From contig JBBCKD010000021.1 of NCBI GenBank assembly GCA_037191015.1, forward strand, positions 186,001 through 250,000: DNA of 64,000 nucleotides, read 5' to 3'. The notes beneath the pieces are model-generated. The model saw only the letters and a list, made by a program, of their open reading frames with translations. It had not been told where the DNA came from and ran no database searches. The stretch's first letter is position 1; every line of letters starts with the position of its first letter. Source of the DNA: Ravibacter sp037191015. Its GTDB lineage: Bacteria; Bacteroidota; Bacteroidia; Cytophagales; Spirosomataceae. Below are positions 7,918 through 16,678 of this stretch, one piece after another. Both the position numbers and the translations under genes were made by a program.

Positions 7918-9630
7918 ATGAAAATCATTCATAATATAGCCCGGCTGGCCGTGATGGCGACGATGGTGTTACCCGTAACAGCCCAGCCGCTTCTTGAAAA
8001 GTTGGATCGTGGAGTCATAGCGACTACAATTGACGGGACTCATGCCTATATAGGCTGGCGCTCCTTAGAAGAAGACCAGAAGGACGTTATGTTTAATGTT
8101 TATCGAAAGGAAGTAGGGTTTTCGGATTTTGAAAAAGTGAACGAAGTTCCTGTTACAAACTCGACAAACTTTATAGATTCCACGGTCAAGTCAGGCAGGG
8201 CATATCGATACAGGATCAGGACGGTGATCGGTGGGAAGGAATCGGACAGCCCCGGAGAAGCTTCCGTATTTATGATCAATGCCAATCAGCCCTGGTACTC
8301 TATCAAGCTGAACGACGAAGTAATGCTTAATAAGGTAGCAGTCGGCGATCTGGACGGAGATGGGGCATATGATTTTATTATACGTCACCCTAACTTTAAT
8401 ACAGACCCCTATCACGCGCCCGGATATTGGAAAAGAAGCCCGGAAACATATAAGCTGGATGCATATACATCAAAAGGAGCATTCTTGTGGCGCTATGATA
8501 TGGGATGGGCCATTGAAGCGGGTATCTGGTATTCCCCATACCTTGTATATGACATAGATGGCGATGGTCGCGCGGAGATTTATGCTAAAGCCGGAGAAGG
8601 CGACCCGCGTGAATTGAATGGAAGGGTATTGGAGGGACCGGAATACCTGGTAAAAATAGATCCGGCAACCGGCAGGATCGTCCGGAAAATCGACTGGCTT
8701 TCCAGGAAAGGTTTTGAGTCCTACAATTACTGGAGTCGCAATTTTCTGGATGTGGCGTATCTGGACGGCAAAAAGCCTTCGCTGATCATGCAGCGGGGTA
8801 CCTATACCATTATCAAAACCGAGGCATTGAACAAGGACCTGAAAAGAATATGGTACTGGGAAAGTACAGGGGAGTATGAGAAATACAGGGGACAGGGACA
8901 GCACGGTATTTTAACGGCAGATATCGACGGAGACGGGAGAGACGAATTGATACCGGGCACTTTTGCATTGGACGACAACGGAAAACCGCTATGGTACACC
9001 GGCCTGCAGCATAATGATGTAGGATATGTCGCAGACATCGACCCTTCCCGTCCGGGCCTTGAGATTTTCTACGGGATCGAATCGCGCTCGCCTCGAAACG
9101 GTGTATGTCTGGTTGATGCGGCTACCGGGGAGATTATCTGGGGATATGATAAAAAGACACATCACGTACATGATCAGGGAATGATCGGTGATATCGATCC
9201 GGAACATCCAGGGATCGAATGTTATGCCGGGGAAGCTAAGGGCGGGTTTGAATATTTCCTTTATTCGGCTGATGGTACTCGTCTTTCTGACAAAAAAGAA
9301 GTATTGGAAGGTGAACTGGCTCCGCGTGCGTTGTGGTGGGATGCAGACGACCTCAAGGAAATCGTTTTGAAAGACAAAATTTTCAAATACAAAGGGGATA
9401 CTTTACAGCGTATTGAGGGCAAAGTGGTACTGGTGGCGGACATCATTGGAGACTGGCGGGAGGAGATCGTTGTTAGCCTTCCTGGTGAGCTAAGAATCTA
9501 TTCCACTAACATCCCGGCTGATACACGCAAAACCTGTTTGATGCAGGACCGGCAATACAGGCTAGGTGTAGCCGACGCAACTTCGGGATATTATTACCCT
9601 GCTCAGTTGGGATTGCAGAAAAAGGACTAG
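7918..9630 (+). CDS. Rhamnogalacturonan lyase, PL11-type
   Basis: A 570-residue secreted enzyme with a signal peptide (MKIIHN...VTAQ). After an N-terminal beta domain (LDRGVIATTIDG...FNVYRK) comes a beta-propeller with calcium-binding DGDG-type loops (VGDLDGDGAYDFI, VYDIDGDGRAEIY, TADIDGDGRDELI, VADIIGDWREEIV). This architecture is that of family 11 rhamnogalacturonan lyases, which cut the rhamnosyl-galacturonate linkages of pectin RG-I by beta-elimination. It follows deoR by 22 nt. Divergent PL11-like proteins are sometimes annotated only as FG-GAP repeat proteins, so the substrate is inferred. Confidence 0.8.
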   Translation: MKIIHNIARLAVMATMVLPVTAQPLLEKLDRGVIATTIDGTHAYIGWRSLEEDQKDVMFNVYRKEVGFSDFEKVNEVPVTNSTNFIDSTVKSGRAYRYRIRTVIGGKESDSPGEASVFMINANQPWYSIKLNDEVMLNKVAVGDLDGDGAYDFIIRHPNFNTDPYHAPGYWKRSPETYKLDAYTSKGAFLWRYDMGWAIEAGIWYSPYLVYDIDGDGRAEIYAKAGEGDPRELNGRVLEGPEYLVKIDPATGRIVRKIDWLSRKGFESYNYWSRNFLDVAYLDGKKPSLIMQRGTYTIIKTEALNKDLKRIWYWESTGEYEKYRGQGQHGILTADIDGDGRDELIPGTFALDDNGKPLWYTGLQHNDVGYVADIDPSRPGLEIFYGIESRSPRNGVCLVDAATGEIIWGYDKKTHHVHDQGMIGDIDPEHPGIECYAGEAKGGFEYFLYSADGTRLSDKKEVLEGELAPRALWWDADDLKEIVLKDKIFKYKGDTLQRIEGKVVLVADIIGDWREEIVVSLPGELRIYSTNIPADTRKTCLMQDRQYRLGVADATSGYYYPAQLGLQKKD

Positions 9631-9640
9631 TATTCATCGC

Positions 9641-9660
9641 TGACCAGACAAGGTCTGGCC
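9641..9660. terminator. Short hairpin between convergent genes
   Basis: CCAGAC / GTCTGG with an AAG loop lies in the 31-nt gap between the convergent lyase and DUF6807 genes. The stem is short and has no strong T-run; a weak bidirectional terminator is plausible. Confidence 0.35.
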
Positions 9661-9661
9661 T

Positions 9662-10606
9662 TCAATCCCGGATCTGCCCGTCGGCGTATAACCGGTACAG
9701 CTTTTCCAACTCTTGTTGCCCTATTGTCTCATCATGAACGATCAACCGGTACTTCAAGGTCCATCCTTCGGGAGGCAATAACTTTGGAACCCGACCGGGA
9801 AATGCCACATTCTGCATGCTTGTTTTCTTTCTTAGTATCCACCATTGCTGCGGCCCCGGATAGGGTGTGTAGCAAAAAACGGTTATTCCCGCGGACGAAG
9901 ATGTGCCGCTGTTAAAAGAACCGATGAAATCCATCCAGGGCCCTGCCGTAACGGCCGTCTCCTTTGCGATTACCGCAGTGCCCTGTGAATGGAAAGCCAG
10001 GTCAGAGGGTAACTTCAGGCGCAGGCAAAATCCTCCGTACCCCTTGACATCGTCCGAACCGCCAAGGCCAATGCTGTCGATCAGGGGTCTTAAACGAATG
10101 TCAAAATCCAGCGCACGGTAATGCGCTTCCGATGGGTATATGGTGATCGTAGTTGTTTCACGGATCAGGTCTGCGAGCGTATCCGAACCGCTCAGGTGCT
10201 TCCATACTAAGGCGGCCTGTATTACGGCTTCTTTACCGCTTTGCCTGGTAGTTACCTCTGACGGTACAAACGCAATATTTTCCGATATCCAGCCATCGGC
10301 AATATTTTTATTGCCTGCCACGATCTGATGCCAGGCCCAGAATATTCCCCGATGAAAGGGATGATCATCCGGCCCATCTTCTGTCAACACATTTCCATTC
10401 AGATCGTACAAGGGGTGTATATAGCCGGCCCGTTCATACCGCCCGTTCACCGATTTAGGGAGCGTTTGATAAAACAACACTTTCTTCCCGTTTTCCCGCA
10501 CCTCTATACCTTCGTCCGATCGATGTACTGTAATGGGCCTGTTACAGCTCTGCAGCAGCAATATGCCGGCATACAAAAAAAGAAAAAAAGACGATTTCAG
10601 CTGCAT
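9662..10606 (-). CDS. DUF6807 (PmoA-like) family lipoprotein
   Basis: A 314-residue lipoprotein (lipobox LLLQSC, Cys21). The body has the DUF6807 pattern: FYQTLPKSVNGRYERAGYIHPLYDLNGNVLTEDGPDDHPFHRGIFWAWHQ, with clustered His and Asp residues, then long beta-strand segments (GGFCLRLKLP, GPWMDFIGSF) and a C-terminal W-K-Y-R-L-I-V-H-D stretch. Family members are often mislabelled methane oxygenase PmoA and are common in Bacteroidota glycan loci; the biochemical activity is unknown to me. It is the last gene of the leftward operon; the transglutaminase-like gene ends 3 nt upstream. Confidence 0.75.
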   Translation of the reverse strand: MQLKSSFFLFLYAGILLLQSCNRPITVHRSDEGIEVRENGKKVLFYQTLPKSVNGRYERAGYIHPLYDLNGNVLTEDGPDDHPFHRGIFWAWHQIVAGNKNIADGWISENIAFVPSEVTTRQSGKEAVIQAALVWKHLSGSDTLADLIRETTTITIYPSEAHYRALDFDIRLRPLIDSIGLGGSDDVKGYGGFCLRLKLPSDLAFHSQGTAVIAKETAVTAGPWMDFIGSFNSGTSSSAGITVFCYTPYPGPQQWWILRKKTSMQNVAFPGRVPKLLPPEGWTLKYRLIVHDETIGQQELEKLYRLYADGQIRD

Positions 10607-10609
10607 ACC

Positions 10610-11401
10610 TTATTTTCCTTTACCATACAATATCCAGACAAACGGAAGCATCAAAAGCATCGGTATAATCCAGATTGCAATATAAGAAAAGCCTTCAAAC
10701 CAGTTATAGACACTATAGACGTGGTTTCTGTGACCGCCATACAGATCTACAATAACATCTGTAGTATAGCGATCCTGCCTCCCCGGTTTATACTGAGCCC
10801 CTACATTGGCATAAAACGGCCGGACAATTTCCGGGTCTGCTTCGATTTCTTCCCTTGAAAAAGGAACATAAATGCCATAGTCCGGATCCAGGATAAAATT
10901 CTTACTATCCTTAGCTTTGGCGGTTACTACCACATGGCCTCCCAGATCGAGCAATTCGGCTTCAATGTCATTTTCATTGAGTACTCCCTTCACCACGGTG
11001 CAATGCGTAGAACAAAGCCCCGTTCCCCGTTTTAGATTTTTCCGGTAATCGCTGAACTCGTATTTCCGGTATTTTTTGGGTTTGATCTGCGCGGCCAGGT
11101 TTAACAGGTAGTTTTCCCAAACGGGTACTGTAAGATAGTATTTTTTTACGGCGTCGTCTTCCCAATAATGCATGAGCCCATCATTTACAACTTTGTTGAT
11201 CCGTATGGAAAACTCCTTTTCAGGTTCTCCGTCTTTCCTTTCCAGCTCTTGCAGAACCTGTGGATACCCGATTGCGATATCATTGACCCTCCTTGTCTGC
11301 TCCTCATGATACAGATCCGGATTTCTTAAAGATTTAAACAGCCCTGTAATGTTTAAAGCCAATAATACCAGGCCAATGACGAATAAAACTCTTATAACCA
11401 T
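10610..11401 (-). CDS. Membrane-anchored transglutaminase-like protein
   Basis: A 263-residue protein with one hydrophobic segment at each end (residues 4-20 and about 238-260), so the middle domain probably faces one side of the inner membrane. That domain carries a plausible transglutaminase-like triad: Cys130 in GTGLCSTHC, His156 in DLGGHVVV and Asp172 in ILDPDYG, in the correct order and spacing for the fold. Proteases, peptide amidases and cross-linking enzymes share this fold, so the reaction is open. It lies in the glycan operon between the amidohydrolase and DUF6807 genes. Confidence 0.6.
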   Translation of the reverse strand: MVIRVLFVIGLVLLALNITGLFKSLRNPDLYHEEQTRRVNDIAIGYPQVLQELERKDGEPEKEFSIRINKVVNDGLMHYWEDDAVKKYYLTVPVWENYLLNLAAQIKPKKYRKYEFSDYRKNLKRGTGLCSTHCTVVKGVLNENDIEAELLDLGGHVVVTAKAKDSKNFILDPDYGIYVPFSREEIEADPEIVRPFYANVGAQYKPGRQDRYTTDVIVDLYGGHRNHVYSVYNWFEGFSYIAIWIIPMLLMLPFVWILYGKGK

Positions 11402-11462
11402 CCTAAATGAAGATTATCCAATTTTTTAAAGGTTGCCATAACTTAGTTTACAACATTGACGC

Positions 11463-12659
11463 CTACGACTTATGCCAATTCAGAATGTCCCGGGCATTCT
11501 CCCTGTAAACGGACTTTAAAACCGACTCGGGTAGCCCTAACCCATAATATGGCCACCAAACCCTGCCGGTTATATATTCGTCATTGCTTTCCAGTAAACG
11601 CCACCATGACTGATACATATTTTTCTCCATTCCCAGATCTGTCCCGAATAAAATGCGCTTTTCATATCTTGTAAGGAAACTGGCAGCTGCGCGGGGAGTT
11701 CTTCCGATTTCATAATCCCGGGCTGAGATGTCCAGATACAGATTGCTGTACTTTTCCATCTCGCTGCTAAGCCTGCCGAGGTCATGCCCGAGGTTTTTAA
11801 GGTGACATGCGATAAATGTTGTGCCGGGATGCCTCTCCAATACGCGGTTAAGACTGGCTTGCAACTCATCAAAAGAAAGTCCGTCTTTTTCGTAAACGTT
11901 GAAACGCTGGAACACGGGTGTTCGTTCCTGGTATACATCCACCGGCTTCCAGGCAGACGGATGATCTGCCACATGGACATTCACCGGGATTTTTAAAGCT
12001 CCCGCCTTTTCCCAAAAAAGATCCAACCTCCCGTCATCCAGGTGCAGCCTCTCTCCAATCATCCCGCTATAGCCCAGCCCAAACCCTTTGTCAGTTATTT
12101 CACCAACCCCACTGGCCCCTTTTTCATAACATCTTGCCAATTCGTCTGCAGCCCTTTCCGGATATCCCGGCTTGTAGGTATCGTTCAGAACGCCGCAGTA
12201 TAGCTGAAACCTGTTGGGGTAAGGTTTTAGATAAATTTCAGCCAGGTGATCGAATTCAGCCCCCGTTTTACCGGTCAGGACGACAGACAGGTCAACCCCT
12301 ACGTCATCCATTGTGTCTACCCATCTTCTTACTTGTCCTGCAGACCCTCCCGGGTAATCATGTACGTGTACGTCAATAACTCCATACCGGGCTTTTTCGA
12401 TAAAAGTCCTTTCTACTATGACCGACGATTTCGGTGCATAGTCTTTCAACAGGATATCGTCCATAGGCCCCGGTTGGGGTCTTCCCGGAGATCCGCCCCA
12501 ATCGCCGTATTTTACCTGGTGCCACAGGGGATCTTCCTGCAAGCCGGCATCAGAAGATTTTGTACCCGCTGCCGGCTTAAAAAGGCAGGAAGTGAACAGC
12601 GGACTTCCCAAAGCCAAACTTCCTGTGATCTTTAACATTTTTCTTCTGTCTGACTTCAT
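11463..12659 (-). CDS. Amidohydrolase-2 family exported lipoprotein
   Basis: A 398-residue metal-dependent hydrolase of the amidohydrolase-2 (TIM-barrel) family. The N-terminus has a twin-arginine-like DRRKMLKITG followed by a lipobox LFTSC (Cys25). Metal and catalytic residues are visible as IDVHVHD (His98, His100), VNVHVADHP, TFIACHLKNLG and LFGTDLG near the C-terminus. The family hydrolyses or decarboxylates cyclic and carboxylated substrates, including sugar lactones. Its place in the SusC/SusD operon suggests it acts on a glycan-derived compound in the periplasm; the actual substrate is unknown. Confidence 0.75.
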   Translation of the reverse strand: MKSDRRKMLKITGSLALGSPLFTSCLFKPAAGTKSSDAGLQEDPLWHQVKYGDWGGSPGRPQPGPMDDILLKDYAPKSSVIVERTFIEKARYGVIDVHVHDYPGGSAGQVRRWVDTMDDVGVDLSVVLTGKTGAEFDHLAEIYLKPYPNRFQLYCGVLNDTYKPGYPERAADELARCYEKGASGVGEITDKGFGLGYSGMIGERLHLDDGRLDLFWEKAGALKIPVNVHVADHPSAWKPVDVYQERTPVFQRFNVYEKDGLSFDELQASLNRVLERHPGTTFIACHLKNLGHDLGRLSSEMEKYSNLYLDISARDYEIGRTPRAAASFLTRYEKRILFGTDLGMEKNMYQSWWRLLESNDEYITGRVWWPYYGLGLPESVLKSVYRENARDILNWHKS

Positions 12660-12739
12660 CCTGGTTTTCTTATGTTATATAGCCTGGTACAATACATAAA
12701 ATCTTCAAATTATACGTTTCGTTTATCATCCGCTTTACA

Positions 12740-15019
12740 TTAATACATTTCCAGGGTACTTTTTCCGACCAATTCAATTGCCTTTGATCTCCGGTCTCCT
12801 GCTTTTTGTACTACGACGGTATAGGGTGACAGTTTTTCTTCCTGATAATCATATTTTTTTTCAACCGTTTCCTCCTTGCCATCCGGTTTCCATTCAACCG
12901 GACGGATAATACTCTGGGGCAGTACTACCTGAATCTGGCCATCCAACCCGGATTTGCCGGTAAATACACTTCTTCCGTTGTTGTCATTAATGAAGACATC
13001 TGCTTCAGGAATGGTCTTCAATGTCAAAGTCCAGTCTATGCTGTAATTACTCAGCGACTGTGTGTTACACCAGTAAACATCGTTATATACAGCACCGCCA
13101 GTAAACTTGCAATCAATAAGTTTATGATTAAAAACCGAATTCCTGCCATCGAAAACAAACGTATGGTATGCAGGCTTTTCGCCGACACGGACGACTGTAC
13201 ATTCCCTGAACCGGTGATTGCTACCCTGTCCGTAAAAATCGCCGAAGCGGATATTGCAGGTATTGGAAATAAGCAGATTACGGTTGTAAAATACCGGTTC
13301 ATGCGCGGACCGGTCATTAAAGGCTCCTTGTGTATGGATACAGCTTGCTTTGGTCGTTGTGTCTTCCGCTATGATCTTCACAATATTGTCTTCGAAAATG
13401 AGGTCTTTGATGGAGTAATCGGAAAAAAATTCAGTCCCCCTTATTTCGCTGCCATGTCGGGCATTCCCAATGATAATGTTGTTTTGATACTTCAGATTCC
13501 GGCGAGGTTGTCCGCCTTTACCATAATTGGTGATCCGCATCCCGGCCAGAACATCCTGCTCGCCCCAGGTTTCAATAAGCCTTCTTCCTTTCATGGGCCG
13601 CTCGATCATCGTTTTGACACCCTCCATGTGGATAAGGTTATTCCCGACCAGAAGATCTTCGTCCGCCCAGAGTACGCCGCATGCATAGTACCCCGTCAGG
13701 AACATTTTGTTATTCAACACACGCCCGCCCCTTGAGGCCGGTTGGATCGCAAATGAATTAACGACCCAGCTGTCGACATATATTTCGTTGTTATATACCT
13801 GGCCCGCTGCATTGATCGCATTTTGCCGGGTCCTTTTAACCAGGTTATGATGTACACGGAACTGGTTTTCAGAGTTCTCTGCATTCCGGATAGGTTGAAA
13901 ACCCAGCGATCGGGCTCCTCCTGCGCCATGCCGGTCAAACATTTGTGTGCCTTTATCCAAAAAAATATTATGATGGATATCATAGCTGCCATGCGCACTG
14001 TCAAACCGCATTCCCCATGTCTGGGGAAAGTGGTATTCGCTGGTCACCCCGGCAATTTCCACATTCTCAAAACCGCTGATCTCTATGTTGCTAAAACCCC
14101 GGTTTGAATTTTTGGAAAGCTTTTCCCTGCGTTCTTTATCCGGTCTGAGCATATCCTCTCCGGCCAGATAGTCAAGGTTATTAGGCGCATTTCCCTGTTT
14201 GATGACTCCATTGTATATTTTAAGTCCTGAAAGCGACTGAAGCCCTCGACTCCGGATACCAATACCCGAACGGCTGAGCGCTGCATAATCCAGGCTGTCG
14301 ATCGTATCTGCAGCATGAACGACCGTTCTCCCTCCCAGATCAAGTGTAATGCCCCCGGCCCGGATATCGAAGGCAGTTTTACCGGCGACTATATCTTCGG
14401 TTAACACGTAGGTAGTGTTTGCCTTATCCAATATATAGGGTGGAGCCCCCATTTTGGATGATATATAAATTGTATTGGAGTCAACCGGACGTGTCTTAAA
14501 TGTAAAATCCTGTGTCCTGGTTTCCCTGCCGTTTTCATCAATGGAGACCCATCTGTAGTGATATTCTGAAGAAGGTTTCAGGTCTTGCAGATAGTGGATA
14601 TGCAGATAGAAATTCCGTTCCGGAAGGGAAGTTCTAAATCCATAGCGGGTCGTCGGGCCGTATTCGATGTAGGCCAGGGAAGGAAGCCTGGTTTCCCGCG
14701 CAATGGTAGCCGATCGCTCTGAACTATATATCCAGGTATTTTCTCCGGCACTTTCTGACTGCGATGCATAGGTATGGTATAGTGTATCTCTATGGCTCCC
14801 GAAGTAATACCGGCAAAACTGATTAAAAGTAGCATATAGTTTTTCCGGGGGAGTATCAACGCTCAATCCTCCAAACAGAAGCGCGGTCTTATCCGCAGTT
14901 AGGCTGTCTGATCCGGCTTTGCTATTCGATGGACCAGATCGGACAGGCCGGCTACAGCTCGTCAGAAAACACGCAGCAATAATTAAAAGGCAACAGCTTG
15001 TGATTTGATTCCGGAACAT
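12740..15019 (-). CDS. Right-handed beta-helix lipoprotein, possible polysaccharide lyase
   Basis: A lipoprotein of about 759 residues. The ORF is open from 15094, but the Met at 15019 begins a proper lipoprotein signal (MFRNQITSCCLLIIAACFLTSC, Cys22). After a fibronectin-III-like region (RLPSLAYIEYGPTTRYGF ... FKTRPVDSN), residues from about 190 on show repeated N/D-rich short strands (ITLDLGG, NIEISGFENVEIAGV, YDIHHNIFLDKG, FRVHHNLVKRT, QVYNNEIYVD, RVLNNKMFLTG) typical of a parallel beta-helix. Pectate lyases, chondroitinase B and other polysaccharide lyases use this fold. It follows the SusD-like gene by 89 nt. I cannot assign a CAZy family. Confidence 0.65.
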   Translation of the reverse strand: MFRNQITSCCLLIIAACFLTSCSRPVRSGPSNSKAGSDSLTADKTALLFGGLSVDTPPEKLYATFNQFCRYYFGSHRDTLYHTYASQSESAGENTWIYSSERSATIARETRLPSLAYIEYGPTTRYGFRTSLPERNFYLHIHYLQDLKPSSEYHYRWVSIDENGRETRTQDFTFKTRPVDSNTIYISSKMGAPPYILDKANTTYVLTEDIVAGKTAFDIRAGGITLDLGGRTVVHAADTIDSLDYAALSRSGIGIRSRGLQSLSGLKIYNGVIKQGNAPNNLDYLAGEDMLRPDKERREKLSKNSNRGFSNIEISGFENVEIAGVTSEYHFPQTWGMRFDSAHGSYDIHHNIFLDKGTQMFDRHGAGGARSLGFQPIRNAENSENQFRVHHNLVKRTRQNAINAAGQVYNNEIYVDSWVVNSFAIQPASRGGRVLNNKMFLTGYYACGVLWADEDLLVGNNLIHMEGVKTMIERPMKGRRLIETWGEQDVLAGMRITNYGKGGQPRRNLKYQNNIIIGNARHGSEIRGTEFFSDYSIKDLIFEDNIVKIIAEDTTTKASCIHTQGAFNDRSAHEPVFYNRNLLISNTCNIRFGDFYGQGSNHRFRECTVVRVGEKPAYHTFVFDGRNSVFNHKLIDCKFTGGAVYNDVYWCNTQSLSNYSIDWTLTLKTIPEADVFINDNNGRSVFTGKSGLDGQIQVVLPQSIIRPVEWKPDGKEETVEKKYDYQEEKLSPYTVVVQKAGDRRSKAIELVGKSTLEMY

Positions 15020-15108
15020 ATATACAAGGTGTTTTTTAGGATACAGGCGGGATGAAATCCTTGCTGGATAAAATCTCATCCCGCCTGTATCCATACTGGA
15101 TTACCCGG

Positions 15109-16650
15109 TTACGGGATTACAGGAGGGAACATTCCCTGCCTGGGATGGTCAAATGGAAGCCCTTCTCTGGCATCCCACCACACGCGGCTCATGAAATGGT
15201 CTCCGCGACCGCCTAACTTCGCAACAGCCTCTTTTACACTTTTTTCATTTCTAAGGTACTCCTCGGTTGGATAAGTAAGCCTTCTGGGCACCTTTCCGTC
15301 CGTATCCCCCTGTTGTTTGCCTACCCAGATCAATGGATAGCCCGTCCGGCGGTATTCAGCCCAGGACTCCTTGGATTGAAAGTAATTGGCAAGCCATTTC
15401 TGAACGATGATTTCTTCGAATTTTCTTTCTGCCGAATACGCAGAAAAAAGCTCAGACTGCTGATCGGTGTATTCCTGGATAGTCCCTGCATCGATATTGT
15501 ACATCTGCATAGCAAGGCTGATACCACTTTTTAACAAATCGACCGGCTGTTCACCGGAAATCCCTGCAAGTGCTGCTTCGGCCCGTAAAAAACTCACTTC
15601 GCTTGCGGTAAGGAGCTTTATTTTATATTGAGCCTGATAGAAAAGAGTTCCCAATCGTGCGACCAGTTCCTCCCTGTACATTAAACTATTCCGCCAGGGC
15701 TCTTCTTCCAGATCAAGCGCAAGCGCAAATGGCCTTCCTCTCCACAAATCACCGTTCTCAGGTTCCGGGGCCGGTAATACATAGATGGGCAGACGGGGAT
15801 CGTTTCGCTTTAAAAGGTTCTCTACGACGGTCGTGGTTGTATACATAGGAATCGTATTACTCACATAACGGTTGTAGATCGGATTCCGGTTGTTGACATT
15901 GGCGGCTTCCGCACCTTCTGTTTCGAGCTGGGCATTCTGGCTGTTCTCTGTAATCAGGGGTTTGGATATAACTTCCCTGATATGTTCCGCGCTCAAACCT
16001 GCATCGGCAAATCTCACACGGATTGCCAGCCTCAGCCGAAGGGAGTTGGCGAAGCGTCGCCAGTTTTCCACATTTCCGTTATAAATCAGATCCGCTGCCC
16101 CGAAAGAGAGTAATCCGCCCGCATCACTCAGTTGCTGTTCCGCTTCTTTAAGCTCATTCAGCATATCCCTGTATATCGTTTCCTGAGTATCGTACTTTGG
16201 ATAGTTGACGGCCTCATTTACCCCCAATGCGGCTTCGGAATAAGGAACATCGCCATATAGATCGGTCAGTTGATGGAACAGCCAGACTTTCCATATACGG
16301 GCAATCGCGTTTTTATTGACCAATACAGGATCATCATCAGTCAGCCGGATGACCTCGGAAATGTTTACAATAAAATTCCGGTAATAGGAATTAAAAGGGT
16401 TGGCCCAGTCCCGGTTGCTCAGGGCAATAGTTGACTGGTTTGCATAATAGCTGCTGAATTCGCTCATGTAACCGGACTCATAGGACTCAAACACAGCATT
16501 TTTTTGCACATTGGCCAGTATATTGTTTACATCAACACGATCGGATGTAACCAGGGACGGGTTGGTATTGATTTCGTCAAAATCACCGGTACAGGATACC
16601 AGCCAGGACGAAAGCAGAAATGAAAGTAAATATTTTCTACGGAAAATCAT
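15109..16650 (-). CDS. SusD/RagB-like outer-membrane glycan-binding lipoprotein
   Basis: Start 16650 is chosen because it begins a lipoprotein signal (MIFRRKYLLSFLLSSWLVSC, Cys20); the ORF is open further upstream but would then overlap susC. The mature 494 residues show the SusD-like pattern: CTGDFDEINTNPS, ARIWKVWLFHQLTDLYGDVPYSEA, RLRLAIRVRFAD and a C-terminal TYPTEEYLRNEKSVKEAV block. SusD proteins are surface lids that deliver glycans to the partner SusC transporter, encoded 28 nt upstream. The PYSEA-type motif places it with SusD-like_2 rather than the starch prototype. Confidence 0.85.
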   Translation of the reverse strand: MIFRRKYLLSFLLSSWLVSCTGDFDEINTNPSLVTSDRVDVNNILANVQKNAVFESYESGYMSEFSSYYANQSTIALSNRDWANPFNSYYRNFIVNISEVIRLTDDDPVLVNKNAIARIWKVWLFHQLTDLYGDVPYSEAALGVNEAVNYPKYDTQETIYRDMLNELKEAEQQLSDAGGLLSFGAADLIYNGNVENWRRFANSLRLRLAIRVRFADAGLSAEHIREVISKPLITENSQNAQLETEGAEAANVNNRNPIYNRYVSNTIPMYTTTTVVENLLKRNDPRLPIYVLPAPEPENGDLWRGRPFALALDLEEEPWRNSLMYREELVARLGTLFYQAQYKIKLLTASEVSFLRAEAALAGISGEQPVDLLKSGISLAMQMYNIDAGTIQEYTDQQSELFSAYSAERKFEEIIVQKWLANYFQSKESWAEYRRTGYPLIWVGKQQGDTDGKVPRRLTYPTEEYLRNEKSVKEAVAKLGGRGDHFMSRVWWDAREGLPFDHPRQGMFPPVIP

Positions 16651-16678
16651 GATTTTCGTTAGTTTACGACTGACCATA

